In this document: positions 46,201 through 54,546 of the stretch, one piece after another | How positions within the stretch are numbered: position 1 is the stretch's first letter | How the letters are laid out: every line of letters begins with the position of its first letter | DNA from: an uncultured Roseateles sp. | GTDB taxonomy: Bacteria; Pseudomonadota; Gammaproteobacteria; Burkholderiales; Burkholderiaceae_C | Assembly (NCBI RefSeq): GCF_963422335.1 | Contig: NZ_OY729424.1 | Location: forward strand, 1,860,001 to 1,924,000 | Reading direction: 5' to 3' | Length of the DNA: 64,000 nucleotides | The notes under the pieces: model-generated | Databases searched by the model: none | Told to the model about the DNA's origin: nothing | What the model saw: the letters and a program-made list of their open reading frames with translations, nothing else | Program-made: the position numbers and the translations under genes

Positions 46201-46386
46201 CTCGACGATGCGAGGTGCCTGGCCCGGATACGTGGTGCGGATGATGACCTGCACGTCCGACAGGTCGGGCAGCGCATCCAGCGGCGTGCGCAGCAGGGCA
46301 TAGACGCCCCAGGCGCTGATCATCAGCGTGGCCAGCAACACCAGGAAGCGATTGACGATGGCCCAGCGGATCAGCTTGGCGATCAT
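43216..46386 (-). CDS. cusA: CusA-type heavy-metal RND efflux pump
   Basis: A 1056-residue inner-membrane RND transporter with twelve predicted membrane segments and two large periplasmic loops. The segment GGIAIAIGAMVDAAVVMIEN is the HME4 (CusA, Cu/Ag) signature with the proton-relay acids, and VRGYSFFGDSFVYVLFEDGTD and PALFFSLLIITLSFIPVF are characteristic. It exports Cu(I)/Ag(I) from periplasm and cytoplasm through CusB and CusC using the proton gradient. Start ATG overlaps cusB by 4 bases. The metal is inferred from family signature and neighbours. Confidence 0.95.
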   Translation of the reverse strand: MIAKLIRWAIVNRFLVLLATLMISAWGVYALLRTPLDALPDLSDVQVIIRTTYPGQAPRIVENQITYPLTTTMLSVPGAKTVRGYSFFGDSFVYVLFEDGTDLYWARSRVLEYLNQVQARLPPGATALLGPDATGVGWIYQYALIDRSGKMDAGQLRALQDWFLKYELKTVANVAEVATVGGMVRQYQVLLDPDKLAAYAIPHTKVVEAIRRSNQESGGSVLELGEAEYMVRASGYLQSLDDFRKIPLVSTDAGVSVRLGDVARIQVGPEMRRGIGELDGEGEAAGGVIVMRSGKNALETIAAVKAKLQQLQGSLPKGVEIVPTYDRSGLIERAVENLGFKLLEEFIVVAVVCFVFLFHLRSAFVAIVSLPLGILMAFIVMHYQGVNANIMSLGGIAIAIGAMVDAAVVMIENAHKHLEHWSHDHPGQKLEGEERWRVIGDSAAEVGPALFFSLLIITLSFIPVFTLEAQEGRLFSPLAFTKTYAMAAAAGLSATLIPVLMGYLIRGRIPDEKTNPLNRFLIAVYRPLLNAVLRAPKLTLVAAALVLLASLWPLQHIGGEFMPRLDEGDLLYMPSALPGLSAGKAAELLQQTDRLIKTVPEVASVYGKAGRAETATDPAPLEMFETTIQFKPKNQWRAGMTQDKLVDELDRIVKVPGLANIWVPPIRNRIDMLATGIKSPVGVKVAGTDLATIDRVAGEIEKALKDVPGVSSALAERLTGGRYVDVTINRDAAARFGMNIADVQSVISSAVGGDNVGETVEGLQRFPINVRYPRETRDSLDKLRKLPIVSERGARLVLSDVADIRITDGPPMLRSENARLSGWVYVDIRGRDLRSAVQDMQRVVGEKVQLPPGYSISWSGQFEFLERATAKLKVVVPFTLLIIFVLLYLTFKRFDDALLIMATLPFALVGGIWLLYLLSYNLSVAGAVGFIALAGVSAEFGVIMLLYLKQAWDTRLAQGKTSNADLLDAIREGAVLRVRPKAMTVAVILAGLFPIMWGTGTGSEVMQRIAAPMVGGMITAPLLSMFVIPAAYLLMRKARERQVPGLAFWRKRRAPV

Positions 46387-48038
46387 GGCTTGCTCCCGGA
46401 AGCGACGGGTGCCGAGGCCTTGGGCACCGGGTTCAGCAGCGTTATGCGGGTAAGCTGCGGCTGTTTTTCGGCATCCATGTAGAACTCGAAGTCCACCCGG
46501 TCACCGACGTCGATGCCGCGCGGCAGACCGGAAGGGCTGTTCTTGGGCAGCTTGAAGTCCATCGTCATCGCGCCCCACTTGAGGGATGCGATCGGGCCGT
46601 GCGACAGCGTGACCCCGTCGCGCCCGACCGCTTCGATCTTGGCTTCGCCGGTGTGCCGCTGGGCGGTGTTGGCCGCATCCGCTTTGGGCTCCACATTCAG
46701 GCGCGCTTCGACGCCCTTCAGGCTGGCTTCGGAGTCGATCAGGAACTGCGAGGACACCACCACGCGTTGGCCGGCCTGGAGGCCGCGCTTGACCTCGGTC
46801 TGGCCGCCGGTCTCGATACCGATCTCGACCTCGACCGGGCGGAAACGCCCGCTCGTGCCATCCTCCTCGGCCAGCATCACGACCGTGCGCATGCCGGTCT
46901 GGATCACCGCCTCCGTCGGGATCAGCAGCGCCTTGCCGGCGCGCATGTCCATGAATTGCATCTGCACGAACATGCCGGGTGCCAGCATGCCCTGCGGGTT
47001 CGCGATTTCGAGCCGGGCCTTCAGCGTCCGCGTGGTCGCATTGACCTCAGGAAGGATCGCTTGGACCTTGCCGTCGAAGAGGGCTCCCGGTGCGGCGGGG
47101 CTGCGTGCCTGGACCTTGGCGCCGACCCGCAGCAGCACGGATTGGCTTTCCGGCACCTCGGCATTGGCCCAGACGGTGGCAAGGCCATTGATGCGGAACA
47201 GCGTTGCGCCGGACATCATCGTCATGCCTTCGCGCGCCATCAGTTCCGTGATGACCCCTCCGATCGGTGCAAACAAGGTGATGCGCGGCTGCGTGCGGCC
47301 GGTGCTGTCCACGAGCGCAATCTGGGCTTCGCTCATGCCGACCTGGCGCATGCGCTGGCGGGCGCCATCGATGAGCGCGGCGAGTTCGGTACCCTGCATC
47401 CGCCGCACCGACAGGAACTCCTCCTGCGCCGCAATCCAGTCCGGCACGTACAGCTCGGCCAGCGCCTGCCCCTTGGCGACCCGGTCCAGCGTGGCGCGCA
47501 CATGAAGGCGTTCGACATAGCCGGTTGCGCGCGCCTGCACGATGACTTGGTCTCGTTCGTTGAAAGCGATGCTGCCGACCGCCGCCACCTGCGGCGCCAG
47601 AGTTCCCTCGACCACCAGTGCGGTGCGGATGCCCAGATTCTGCTGAATGCGGGGGCTGACCGTGACCCTGCTGCCGTCGCTGTCGCCATCGGCGTAGACC
47701 GGTGACATCATCATGTCCATGAACGGTGACTTGGCCGGCTTGTCGAACTTGTTCGCCGGCACCATGGGGTCGTGGTAGTAGAGGATCTTTCTGCCCGTGG
47801 CCGGGTCAGTGTCCCCGGCCTTCAGGCCCGCAGTGATGTGCCGGCGCGTGGCGTCTTCGCCCGATTCATTGGAGGGAGTTCCGGCGGGCGCGGCCACCGA
47901 CGCAGCGCTCCCTTGCTCGGACGTGGTCCCAGGGGCCATGCCCATGCCGCGATGCATGCCCATGGTGTAGAGACCGTAGCCAGCGGCTCCGAGTACCGCC
48001 GCGGCGATCAACCCGATCAGGAGGGGTTTGAGTTTCAT
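46383..48038 (-). CDS. cusB: CusB-type periplasmic adaptor with fused CusF domain
   Basis: A 551-residue membrane-fusion protein. One N-terminal membrane segment is followed by a heavy-metal-binding domain (YYHDPMVPANKFDKP, then SPVYAD), the lipoyl/barrel hairpin region with VSPRIQQNLGIRTALV and LAELYVPDW. At the C-terminus a CusF-like domain (GPIASLKWGAMTMDFKLP) is fused, keeping the Trp-x2-Met-x-Met metal site. It joins CusA to CusC and carries metal to the pump. It overlaps cusC and cusA by 4 bases each, so the three are one operon. Confidence 0.94.
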   Translation of the reverse strand: MKLKPLLIGLIAAAVLGAAGYGLYTMGMHRGMGMAPGTTSEQGSAASVAAPAGTPSNESGEDATRRHITAGLKAGDTDPATGRKILYYHDPMVPANKFDKPAKSPFMDMMMSPVYADGDSDGSRVTVSPRIQQNLGIRTALVVEGTLAPQVAAVGSIAFNERDQVIVQARATGYVERLHVRATLDRVAKGQALAELYVPDWIAAQEEFLSVRRMQGTELAALIDGARQRMRQVGMSEAQIALVDSTGRTQPRITLFAPIGGVITELMAREGMTMMSGATLFRINGLATVWANAEVPESQSVLLRVGAKVQARSPAAPGALFDGKVQAILPEVNATTRTLKARLEIANPQGMLAPGMFVQMQFMDMRAGKALLIPTEAVIQTGMRTVVMLAEEDGTSGRFRPVEVEIGIETGGQTEVKRGLQAGQRVVVSSQFLIDSEASLKGVEARLNVEPKADAANTAQRHTGEAKIEAVGRDGVTLSHGPIASLKWGAMTMDFKLPKNSPSGLPRGIDVGDRVDFEFYMDAEKQPQLTRITLLNPVPKASAPVASGSKP

Positions 48039-49354
48039 CGTTGTTGCTCCTTGGCGGTAGTCGGACGGTCCGACGCGGGCGCTTGGTGTTCAGTCGGAAT
48101 CAGATATTCAAGTTGTGCCCACAGTCCTGCGGTCTCCATCTCCAGGCGCAGGCGCTCCATGCGGGTATCGATCTCCATGCGCCGCGCTTCCAGAACGGAG
48201 GTGAGCGGAGCGCCTCCGCCCCGATAGGCGGCGATCGCCGCACGGGTGCGTTCGGAGGCGAGCGGTATCAGCGCGCCGTCGTACTGCGCCATCCGATCCC
48301 GGTTGCTCTGCCACTGCTGCAGCCAGCTGCGGGTTTCGGCAAGGTGCTCGCGCGTAACTTCCTCGCGCTGGGCGCGCATCTGCTCGGCGATCGCCAGCTT
48401 GGCCGCCAGCTCGCGATCCTGGCGGTTCTTCTGGTCCCATTGCAGCGGGATCGAAACGTTCAGCGACACCATGTTCGAATAGGCCGAACCACGCTGGTTG
48501 AGCATCAGCTCGACGCTCCAGTCCGAGCGCTTGTTGCTCCTTGCGATGTCGGCATCCGCAAACGCCATGGCCTCCTGCCTGGCCATGAGCGTGATCTGGG
48601 GGTGGTGGTCGAGCTGGGTCTCCAGGCTGGCGCCGTCCAGGCGCATCGAGGCCAGATCGGGCGGTACTCCAAGCGCTTGCTCGGCAGCGTCCCCGACCCA
48701 GCGCGCGAGCCGGGTCTTCGCGGTGGCGATCTGGCGCTCAGCCTGGCGGATGCGATCATCGACCTGCGCCACGGCCGAACGCGCGGCGAACACATCGGCC
48801 TGCGAGCCTCGCCCTCCGCGATAGGCGGCCTCGGCCGCTTCGATCTGCAGAGTGGTCTCGGCGCGCTGTGTGTGCAGCAGCTCACGCATGCGCTCCTGAT
48901 AGTGACGGTCAAGCCAGGCCAGGGCGGTATCGCGGCGCAGATTGGCCAGCGCCAGCGCCCGGCTGGCTTCGGCCGCTTCTGCCTCACGGGTGAAACGAGC
49001 CGAACGGGCCTTGCGCTTGTCGTGGCGCGTGAGCTCCTGCATCACGCCGATCGAACGCATGGTCATGAAGTCGCGCGTCAGGCTGAAACGGTCGGCCCCA
49101 TTGATCGGCAGGTTGTTGATGCCGGCCTTGAGCGTCGGATCGGGCAGCTGCCCTGCGGCAACGGCCATTTCACGTGCCGCCGAGGCCGCCAAGTCTTCGG
49201 CAGGCAGCTGCCTTGACCTCTGCTGGGCAAGGCGCAAGGCCTCGTCAAGGGTCAGCAGGGGCTGGGCATGGGCATTCAGGCCGATGGTGGCCGCGCACAG
49301 TGCCAGGACCGCCGCCCAGCGACGCGGCGACGGCCGAGATGAAACAGTGAACAT
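48035..49354 (-). CDS. cusC: CusC-type outer-membrane efflux channel
   Basis: A 439-residue TolC-family protein with a signal peptide (RRWAAVLALCAATIGLNAHA) but no lipobox. Two OEP repeats are visible: LTLDEALRLAQQRSRQL with LPDPTLKAGINNLP, and later AYSNMVSLNVSIPLQW with repeated coiled-coil segments. ATG at 49354 has GGAGA 6 bases upstream. It starts the cusCBA operon, which is preceded by an exported Cys/His protein at 49491. Confidence 0.9.
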   Translation of the reverse strand: MFTVSSRPSPRRWAAVLALCAATIGLNAHAQPLLTLDEALRLAQQRSRQLPAEDLAASAAREMAVAAGQLPDPTLKAGINNLPINGADRFSLTRDFMTMRSIGVMQELTRHDKRKARSARFTREAEAAEASRALALANLRRDTALAWLDRHYQERMRELLHTQRAETTLQIEAAEAAYRGGRGSQADVFAARSAVAQVDDRIRQAERQIATAKTRLARWVGDAAEQALGVPPDLASMRLDGASLETQLDHHPQITLMARQEAMAFADADIARSNKRSDWSVELMLNQRGSAYSNMVSLNVSIPLQWDQKNRQDRELAAKLAIAEQMRAQREEVTREHLAETRSWLQQWQSNRDRMAQYDGALIPLASERTRAAIAAYRGGGAPLTSVLEARRMEIDTRMERLRLEMETAGLWAQLEYLIPTEHQAPASDRPTTAKEQQR

Positions 49355-49490
49355 GGATTCTCCAGACAACGTACCTGGGCAGGTATCGGGCTCGCACCAC
49401 CGATGCGAGCCAAGCTCGCAGGCGGAAGGCCAGCGCAAGCTATGCACCGAGACGACCAGGACGGTCGTCAGCGCAACGTCGTTTGGAGGA

Positions 49491-49934
49491 TCAGATTCGG
49501 TAGACGCAATGCAGCACGGTGTGCGGCGGCGAGGCAGCAACCAGAGCATCCAGCGCATCGGCCTCCATGCGAGGTGGCGAAGCCACCTCGGACGCCGACG
49601 GGATGGCGTAGAGCGCCGTCATCAGCACCACCGGCACGGTGATCGTTGGCGCGTGGTCGCTTTGCTGGCCGTAGTGGCAATGCTCGAAGCAAACCTTGCT
49701 CGGCGCGGCGTCGGTGGGCATGACCATGTCGGCACAGTCCGAGGATGCGAAGTCGGATTGCGTCTCATGGGGCGCTTCGGCTGTCTGCATTGGCGGTTCG
49801 CCCTTCACTGACATTCCCATCGCAGCAGCGGATGGCAGCGTCTTCGAGCAGGCATGAGCGGTCACTGCCAGCTGCGACAGCAGCAGCGTGCCGACCATGA
49901 TCCGCGCCAGCCAGCGCAGTAAACCTCGCGTCAT
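49491..49934 (-). CDS. Exported Cys/His-rich protein upstream of cusC
   Basis: A 147-residue protein with a signal peptide (RWLARIMVGTLLLSQLAVTAHA) and the cluster CFEHCHYGQQSDH, plus DCADMVMP, which could bind copper. Short exported proteins of this type often precede copper efflux operons; related-looking ones occur at 59892 and 61149. ATG at 49934 was chosen. No named family. Confidence 0.65.
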   Translation of the reverse strand: MTRGLLRWLARIMVGTLLLSQLAVTAHACSKTLPSAAAMGMSVKGEPPMQTAEAPHETQSDFASSDCADMVMPTDAAPSKVCFEHCHYGQQSDHAPTITVPVVLMTALYAIPSASEVASPPRMEADALDALVAASPPHTVLHCVYRI

Positions 49935-50126
49935 GACCGCCTCGCCAAAGCCGGCTGACAGGGAACCTGACCTGCTGCTGCGGGCGTGACGACCGGAATC
50001 TCCCATGGCAAGCCACTGACGCTGGGTGCACCGGTCAAACGCTCGCCTGAGATATTGGAGGAGGCCATTCTTTTCAGTATATCGAAGCGAGGTCGCAAGT
50101 TGTTGGATTCAGCAGTTCTTCGATTA

Positions 50127-50468
50127 TCAGCGGTGCATTTCGGTCTGGCCGTCATTACCGCTCGTTGGCTTGACCGGATTCACTGGATTCAGGATGCGCA
50201 TATTCCCCTTCGGGTCGAGCCAATACTTGCACGGAGCGGCTGGCGCGTTCGCGTCAATCGGCTCATGGCTTGCTTGGACTGGGCGCAGCATGGCGTTCGT
50301 CGCGCGATCGACCTTGACAAAGCCGAGCTTGGGGTGCAGCCAGTAGTAGCTGGTGCTGGTCGCGCCCGAAGCCTCTGCCTGCGCGTTTGCCTGCGCGCTC
50401 GCCGGCGCGGAAACAAGCGCCGTCGTAGCTACGACAATGCTGGACAACATGACAATTTTCTTGTTCAT
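50127..50468 (-). CDS. Small exported protein next to cusRS
   Basis: A 113-residue protein: signal peptide MNKKIVMLSSIVVATTALVSAPASA, then YYWLHPKLGFVKVDRATNAML and CKYWLDPKGNMRILNPVNP. The two YWLxPK segments look like a duplicated short motif. ATG at 50468 has GAAGGA 6 bases upstream. A metal-responsive box lies at 50584, 33 bases from an AAGAAT hexamer. Divergent from cusR. Function unknown. Confidence 0.65.
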   Translation of the reverse strand: MNKKIVMLSSIVVATTALVSAPASAQANAQAEASGATSTSYYWLHPKLGFVKVDRATNAMLRPVQASHEPIDANAPAAPCKYWLDPKGNMRILNPVNPVKPTSGNDGQTEMHR

Positions 50469-50583
50469 GGTGATTCCTTCCGAAGTGGATTCGCCGGACC
50501 TGGCAGGGCGCCGGATTCGGCTCATGGGGTGGCGTGATGGGTTTATTCTTGATTTCGGGGCCAGCGGCGGTGCTGACCACTTC

Positions 50584-50599
50584 ATTACGGTTTCGTAAG
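50584..50599 (-). promoter_or_regulatory. CusR/CopR-like box for the 50127 gene and possibly cusRS (copy c)
   Basis: ATTACGGTTTCGTAAG, 33 bases from AAGAAT (50550-50545) on the minus strand. It also lies 32 bases before cusR, so it could autoregulate that operon. Confidence 0.6.
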
Positions 50600-50631
50600 C
50601 TTCCAAGCCCTGCATCGAGGCCCTCATCAGC

Positions 50632-51306
50632 ATGAAACTCCTGATCGTCGAAGACGAGACCCGCGCCGCGGCCTACCTCTCCCAGGGCCTGAGCGAACAC
50701 GGCTATACGGTCGAGCTGGCCCACACCGGTCCCGACGGGCTGCACGCGGCCGCCACCGGCGACCACGATCTCGTCATCCTGGACGTGATGCTGCCGGGCG
50801 TGAATGGCTTCGCGGTGCTGTCCGCCCTGCGCACCTCCAAGCAAACCCCGGTGCTCATGCTCACTGCACGAGGCCGCACCGACGACAAGGTGAAGGGCTT
50901 CGAGTTGGGGGCCGACGACTATCTGGTCAAGCCTTTCGAGTTCCCGGAATTGCTGGCCCGGGTGCGGGCCCTGCTCAAGCGCGGGAACCGACCGCCCGAG
51001 ATCGAGGACCTGCGGATCGGCGACCTGGAGATCGACCCGGTGAAACACCGCGCCTTGCGCGCAGGCCAGCGCATCGATCTGTCGGCCAAGGAGTTCGCCC
51101 TGTTGGTGCTGCTGGTGCGCAAGACCGGCCAGGTGCTGTCGCGCACGCAGATCGCGTCCATGGTCTGGGACATCAATTTTGATTCCGACACCAATGTGGT
51201 CGAGGTGGCCATCCGGCGCCTGCGGGCCAAGGTGGACGATCCCTTCGAGGAAAAGCTGATCCACACCGTGCGCGGCGTGGGCTACGTGCTGGAGCGACGG
51301 GCGTGA
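50632..51306 (+). CDS. cusR: Heavy-metal response regulator CusR-like
   Basis: A 224-residue OmpR/PhoB-type regulator. Receiver: KLLIVEDETRAAAYLSQGL with Asp in LVILDVMLPG and Lys in DYLVKPFEF. DNA-binding winged helix: IDLSAKEFALLVLLVRKTGQVLSRTQIA, then VVEVAIRRLRAKVDDPF and HTVRGVGYVLE. The family (CusR/CopR/IrlR) binds direct or inverted boxes of the type seen at 41548, 50584, 53174, 53226, 53893 and 60910. Its stop overlaps cusS by 4 bases. Confidence 0.93.
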   Translation: MKLLIVEDETRAAAYLSQGLSEHGYTVELAHTGPDGLHAAATGDHDLVILDVMLPGVNGFAVLSALRTSKQTPVLMLTARGRTDDKVKGFELGADDYLVKPFEFPELLARVRALLKRGNRPPEIEDLRIGDLEIDPVKHRALRAGQRIDLSAKEFALLVLLVRKTGQVLSRTQIASMVWDINFDSDTNVVEVAIRRLRAKVDDPFEEKLIHTVRGVGYVLERRA

Positions 51307-52730
51307 CCTCGCGCAGCCTGGCATTGCGGCTGGGCCTGGCGGTCACCGTGCTCGGGTTGCTGCTGGCGGCCGGCGTGTTGTTGTTCACCTACGGCGTGCT
51401 AGAGCACGAACTCGACACCCAGCGCCGCGTCGTGCTGCGCGACAAAGCCGATCATGCACGCCTGCTGCTCGCCGACATGCAGGACGCCGATGCGGTGCGC
51501 GCCAACGCCTTTCGGTTGGTCGAGCTCGTCACTGGTCACGCCGAACTCCACCTCGCAGTGGGTGAACCCAACTCGACCCAGGCCTATGTCGCGTTCAGCC
51601 GCGATGCGACGGCATCGCTGGAGCGCTTGAAGAGCGACGTGTTCGACACGGATGCCTTCCTCGAGTGGCGCGTCCCGGAGGACGGTAGGCGCATGTTGTC
51701 CATCGCCGCGGCCGCCGAAACCCGCGACGCGCGCCCGCTGGAGATCGTCCTCACGGTCGATCGAAGCGAGGACCAGCGCCTGCTGCGCAACCTGCTCGTG
51801 ACCTCCGCAACCGTCGCGCCGTTCGCGCTGGCCCTGGTGCTCGGCAGCGCAACCCTCATCGTCAGCCTGGGGCTTCGACCCCTGAAGCGGCTGCGCACGA
51901 CCGCTGCGGCCATCTCGACCCAATCCCTGTCGACGCGGCTCGATCTGGGGCAGATGCCCGAGGAACTCCGCGCCGTGGGCGCGGCCTTCAACGCGATGTT
52001 GGACCGGCTCGACGATGGGGTGACGCGCCTGGGACAGTTTTCAAGCGACTTGGCTCACGAAATGCGCACACCGCTGGCCACGTTGTTGGGGCGATCGCAG
52101 GTGGCGCTGTCCCAGCCACGCACCAGGGAACAACTTCTCGATGTGCTCGAAGGCAACGTCGATGAACTGCAGCGCCTGTCCCGACTCGTCAGCGACATGC
52201 TGTTCCTGGCGCAGGCGGAGCATGCCGAGAGTGCCGTGCAGGCGAGTCCGCTGGCTCTGGACGACGCGGCCACAAAGGTGGCCGACTATCTACAAGTGCT
52301 GGCCGATGAGCGCAATGTCGCTGTCGTCGTGCGCGGCAGCGGGACGGTTCTTGCTGATCCGGGACAGGTCGAGCGTGCGATCACGAACCTGCTGTCCAAC
52401 GCACTCCGCCATTGCAGGCCGGGTACCGAGGTGATGGTGGCCATCGAGGATCGCGGGCAGGCAGTTTGTCTGGGTGTGGTGAACCAGGGGGCGCCGATCG
52501 CGCCGGAACACCTCACGCGACTGTTCGACCGGTTCTACCGCGTCGACGGTTCGCGAGCCCGCGATCTCGGTGGTTCCGGACTCGGCTTGGCGATCGTCGC
52601 GACGATCATGAAGCTGCATGGCGGGCGCGTGGAGGCAAGTTGCACGCCGGCTGGGGAAACGTGCTTCACTCTGCATTTTCCAGTGGCGCGGGCTGCCAAC
52701 CCGGACCGAGGCAAGGCGTCACTGGGCTGA
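51303..52730 (+). CDS. cusS: Heavy-metal sensor histidine kinase CusS-like
   Basis: A 475-residue inner-membrane kinase. Two membrane segments (residues about 10-35 and 165-190) flank a periplasmic copper-sensing loop. HAMP, then H-box FSSDLAHEMRTPLATLLG, N-box (NLLSNALRHC) and the ATP lid DLGGSGLGLAIV. It phosphorylates CusR when periplasmic Cu(I)/Ag(I) rises. GTG start overlaps the cusR stop. The ends diverge from the CusF-like gene at 52741, which is convergent. Confidence 0.92.
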   Translation: MTSRSLALRLGLAVTVLGLLLAAGVLLFTYGVLEHELDTQRRVVLRDKADHARLLLADMQDADAVRANAFRLVELVTGHAELHLAVGEPNSTQAYVAFSRDATASLERLKSDVFDTDAFLEWRVPEDGRRMLSIAAAAETRDARPLEIVLTVDRSEDQRLLRNLLVTSATVAPFALALVLGSATLIVSLGLRPLKRLRTTAAAISTQSLSTRLDLGQMPEELRAVGAAFNAMLDRLDDGVTRLGQFSSDLAHEMRTPLATLLGRSQVALSQPRTREQLLDVLEGNVDELQRLSRLVSDMLFLAQAEHAESAVQASPLALDDAATKVADYLQVLADERNVAVVVRGSGTVLADPGQVERAITNLLSNALRHCRPGTEVMVAIEDRGQAVCLGVVNQGAPIAPEHLTRLFDRFYRVDGSRARDLGGSGLGLAIVATIMKLHGGRVEASCTPAGETCFTLHFPVARAANPDRGKASLG

Positions 52731-52740
52731 CGGGCGGCGC

Positions 52741-53067
52741 TCAGCGAGGCGCCAAACGGGTCACAGTGAAGCGATTCTCGGCTCGAACGACCTTGAACCT
52801 GACGGCGTCGCCCGGCTTGACATTGGCCAGCATCGCCGAGTCGGCCGCCCGAAACACCATCGTCATTGCGGGCATGCCAAGCGCTTGGATGGCGCCGTGC
52901 TTCAAGGTCAACCGCCCACGCTCCACATCGACGCTGATCACGATCCCTTCAGCGTCGCCGACCACTTGCGCCGCCGCGGCGACCCGTCCGCTTGGCGCTG
53001 ATGCCATATCCGCAGCGTTCGATGGCGCAGCTTGCAGCAAAAGTACCAGCACTATCAGTTGCAACAC
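52741..53067 (-). CDS. CusF-like copper-binding protein (Trp replaced by Met)
   Basis: A 108-residue protein with an N-terminal signal-like stretch (LQLIVLVLLLQAAPSNA) and a CusF domain: LKHGAIQALGMPAMTMVFRAAD. The usual Trp before the Met pair is Met here, so the metal site would be His, Met, Met plus Met. GTG at 53067 is the most plausible start. A box at 53174 and a GAGACT hexamer at 53135 precede it. It is convergent with cusS. Confidence 0.82.
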   Translation of the reverse strand: MLQLIVLVLLLQAAPSNAADMASAPSGRVAAAAQVVGDAEGIVISVDVERGRLTLKHGAIQALGMPAMTMVFRAADSAMLANVKPGDAVRFKVVRAENRFTVTRLAPR

Positions 53068-53173
53068 CGTTTCCGCACCTTCATCCTGAGCCCTTGAACA
53101 TGGGCTGGCAGCCCACTTGCAACAGCGTTGCAGGAGTCTCGACCGCCACAGCCTTCGAATGGCTGGCGGATGG

Positions 53174-53189
53174 ATTACGGTTTTGAAAG
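53174..53189 (-). promoter_or_regulatory. CusR/CopR-like box for the CusF-like gene (copy d)
   Basis: ATTACGGTTTTGAAAG, 33 bases from the hexamer GAGACT (53140-53135) on the minus strand. Confidence 0.6.
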
Positions 53190-53225
53190 GCCGTCCCCGC
53201 GTCCGATGATCCGGCCGGGATAAAT

Positions 53226-53241
53226 CTTTCAAATCTGTAAT
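53226..53241 (+). promoter_or_regulatory. CusR/CopR-like box for the lipoprotein gene (copy e)
   Basis: CTTTCAAATCTGTAAT, inverse orientation of the other boxes, with CAGTCT 33 bases downstream (53275-53280). This is the weakest of the six. Confidence 0.45.
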
Positions 53242-53429
53242 GAACCTGCCCGCATGGGGTCAGCGTCTGCCTTGCAGTCTACTTCTCGGGGCCTCCCGCT
53301 GAACCCAGAGGCGCGAGACGTTGCCGCAGGTATTGAGCGTGAGCGGTATGCCTTGCATGGCACCGGAGGCCCAAGTCCCTCTCGGCGATCCCAGTCGCCT
53401 GGCGGATTCACGGTACTGAGGAGAACATC

Positions 53430-53744
53430 ATGACAAGGTTCCTGATCAAACTTGCCGGCGGCCTGACCCTGGGCGTCCTCCTGTCCGCGTGCGCTGGTCC
53501 AGACCTCATGGCTCTGGACCGCGATCACAAGGGCCAACTGGCAACCCAGGCGCAGACTCAGCCCCAACGCGACCTCTATGCCAACTTGCCACCCACTGCG
53601 GCCGGTTCACCCAAGTGCCCTCAGCAGGCGCCGGTGATGGGCTTGGATCACGGCCCACGGGCGCAGACAACGCCCTATCAGAATCAGTTGCGCAGGGATC
53701 GCTATGCGGCGCAGATGAGCGCCTGCATGGATGCGAAGAAATGA
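53430..53744 (+). CDS. Small lipoprotein with LDHGPRAQTTP motif
   Basis: A 104-residue lipoprotein. Lipobox LLSAC ends with Cys21, followed by AGPD. The mature part has PKCPQQAPVMGLDHGPRAQTTP and ends RRDRYAAQMSACMDAKK. Two further cysteines and His near LDHG could bind copper (inference). The N-terminal half of the chimeric gene at 42194 is a paralogue. ATG at 53430 follows a GAGGAG site. A metal-responsive box at 53226 lies upstream. Confidence 0.75.
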   Translation: MTRFLIKLAGGLTLGVLLSACAGPDLMALDRDHKGQLATQAQTQPQRDLYANLPPTAAGSPKCPQQAPVMGLDHGPRAQTTPYQNQLRRDRYAAQMSACMDAKK

Positions 53745-53892
53745 GCATGCGCGGGCGGTCCGCGCTGCTGGCATCGGCGTCGCTAGCTGTCTTTTGGGGA
53801 AGGCGCGCCCTCCGCTTGGTCATTGGTCGCTTTGACTCAGTGCGGCAGCCGCTGATCGAAATCTTCACAACGCTTTGAGCGTTACGGCATAC

Positions 53893-53908
53893 ATGACAAA
53901 TTTGTAAT
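53893..53908 (+). promoter_or_regulatory. CusR/CopR-like box for the CopK-like gene (copy f)
   Basis: ATGACAAATTTGTAAT, with the hexamer TAGAGT exactly 33 bases downstream (53942-53947). The core ACAAATTTGT is a perfect 10-base palindrome. It is the best match to a symmetric CusR-type site. Confidence 0.7.
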
Positions 53909-54004
53909 GCTGCCGATGGCTTGGTGACGACGCCCCATTCCTAGAGTTCAGCTGTGCCCACCAGCACAACGTCAATCCACAGGACTGAATGGAAGGGGAA
54001 GATT

Positions 54005-54298
54005 ATGAAATCACTCGCCACTGCAATCGCGCTCACGGCCGCGCTCGTCGGCGCTGCCGCGCCTGTCTTTGCGCGCGATGCGCTCGATCGTGCGGTCAAG
54101 GCCACCGTAGAACTCCGGGACGGCTCCACCCTCTACATCTTCAAGGATGGAAAGATGGCCAAGGAGGATGCTTACGGGCACGCCGTAACCCTCAAGCCCG
54201 GCGAAGTTCTGACCGCCAAGGACGGCCAGCAGATTAAAGCAGTCGGCAACGAAAGCGCGCGGCTCGACGGACTGCTTAACGATGGTCACCGCGGCTGA
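54005..54298 (+). CDS. copK: CopK-like periplasmic protein (Met ligands mostly lost)
   Basis: A 97-residue protein with a signal peptide (KSLATAIALTAALVGAAAPVFA) and a CopK-like beta fold: VKATVELRDGSTLYIFKDGKM, then VGNESARLDGLL and GHRG at the end. C. metallidurans CopK binds Cu(I) through several Met residues; here only Met51 remains. Either it has a different metal or role, or it is a degenerate copy. GGAAGGGG precedes the ATG by about 7 bases. The box at 53893 controls it. It is followed by 248 bases with no supportable gene. Confidence 0.75.
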   Translation: MKSLATAIALTAALVGAAAPVFARDALDRAVKATVELRDGSTLYIFKDGKMAKEDAYGHAVTLKPGEVLTAKDGQQIKAVGNESARLDGLLNDGHRG

Positions 54299-54546
54299 TG
54301 CCTCGAATTCTTCCGCTGGGACGGCGCTGAGCGGAACGCCCTGCCTGATCCCTGATGATTGGTCGTGGGCACATCCCTCGTCAGAGTTGGTAGATCCACC
54401 GTACTTTCAGACCATTCACGCGAGCAAGGCGGAAGAGCACTACTCCGCCCCTAAGACAATGGCGGAGGCAATCCAGTTCGGAGGCTCTGGAGAGCGCCGG
54501 CCTGTGGCGACCTCGGCCCGGCTCAGCATGGCAGAGGAAGCGGTGA

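Larger units (their letters stand above)
53068..53429. other. Two divergent promoters carrying metal-responsive boxes
   Basis: This 362-base interval holds the boxes at 53174 (for the CusF-like gene) and 53226 (for the lipoprotein at 53430), back to back 36 bases apart. No other feature is seen. Confidence 0.5.
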
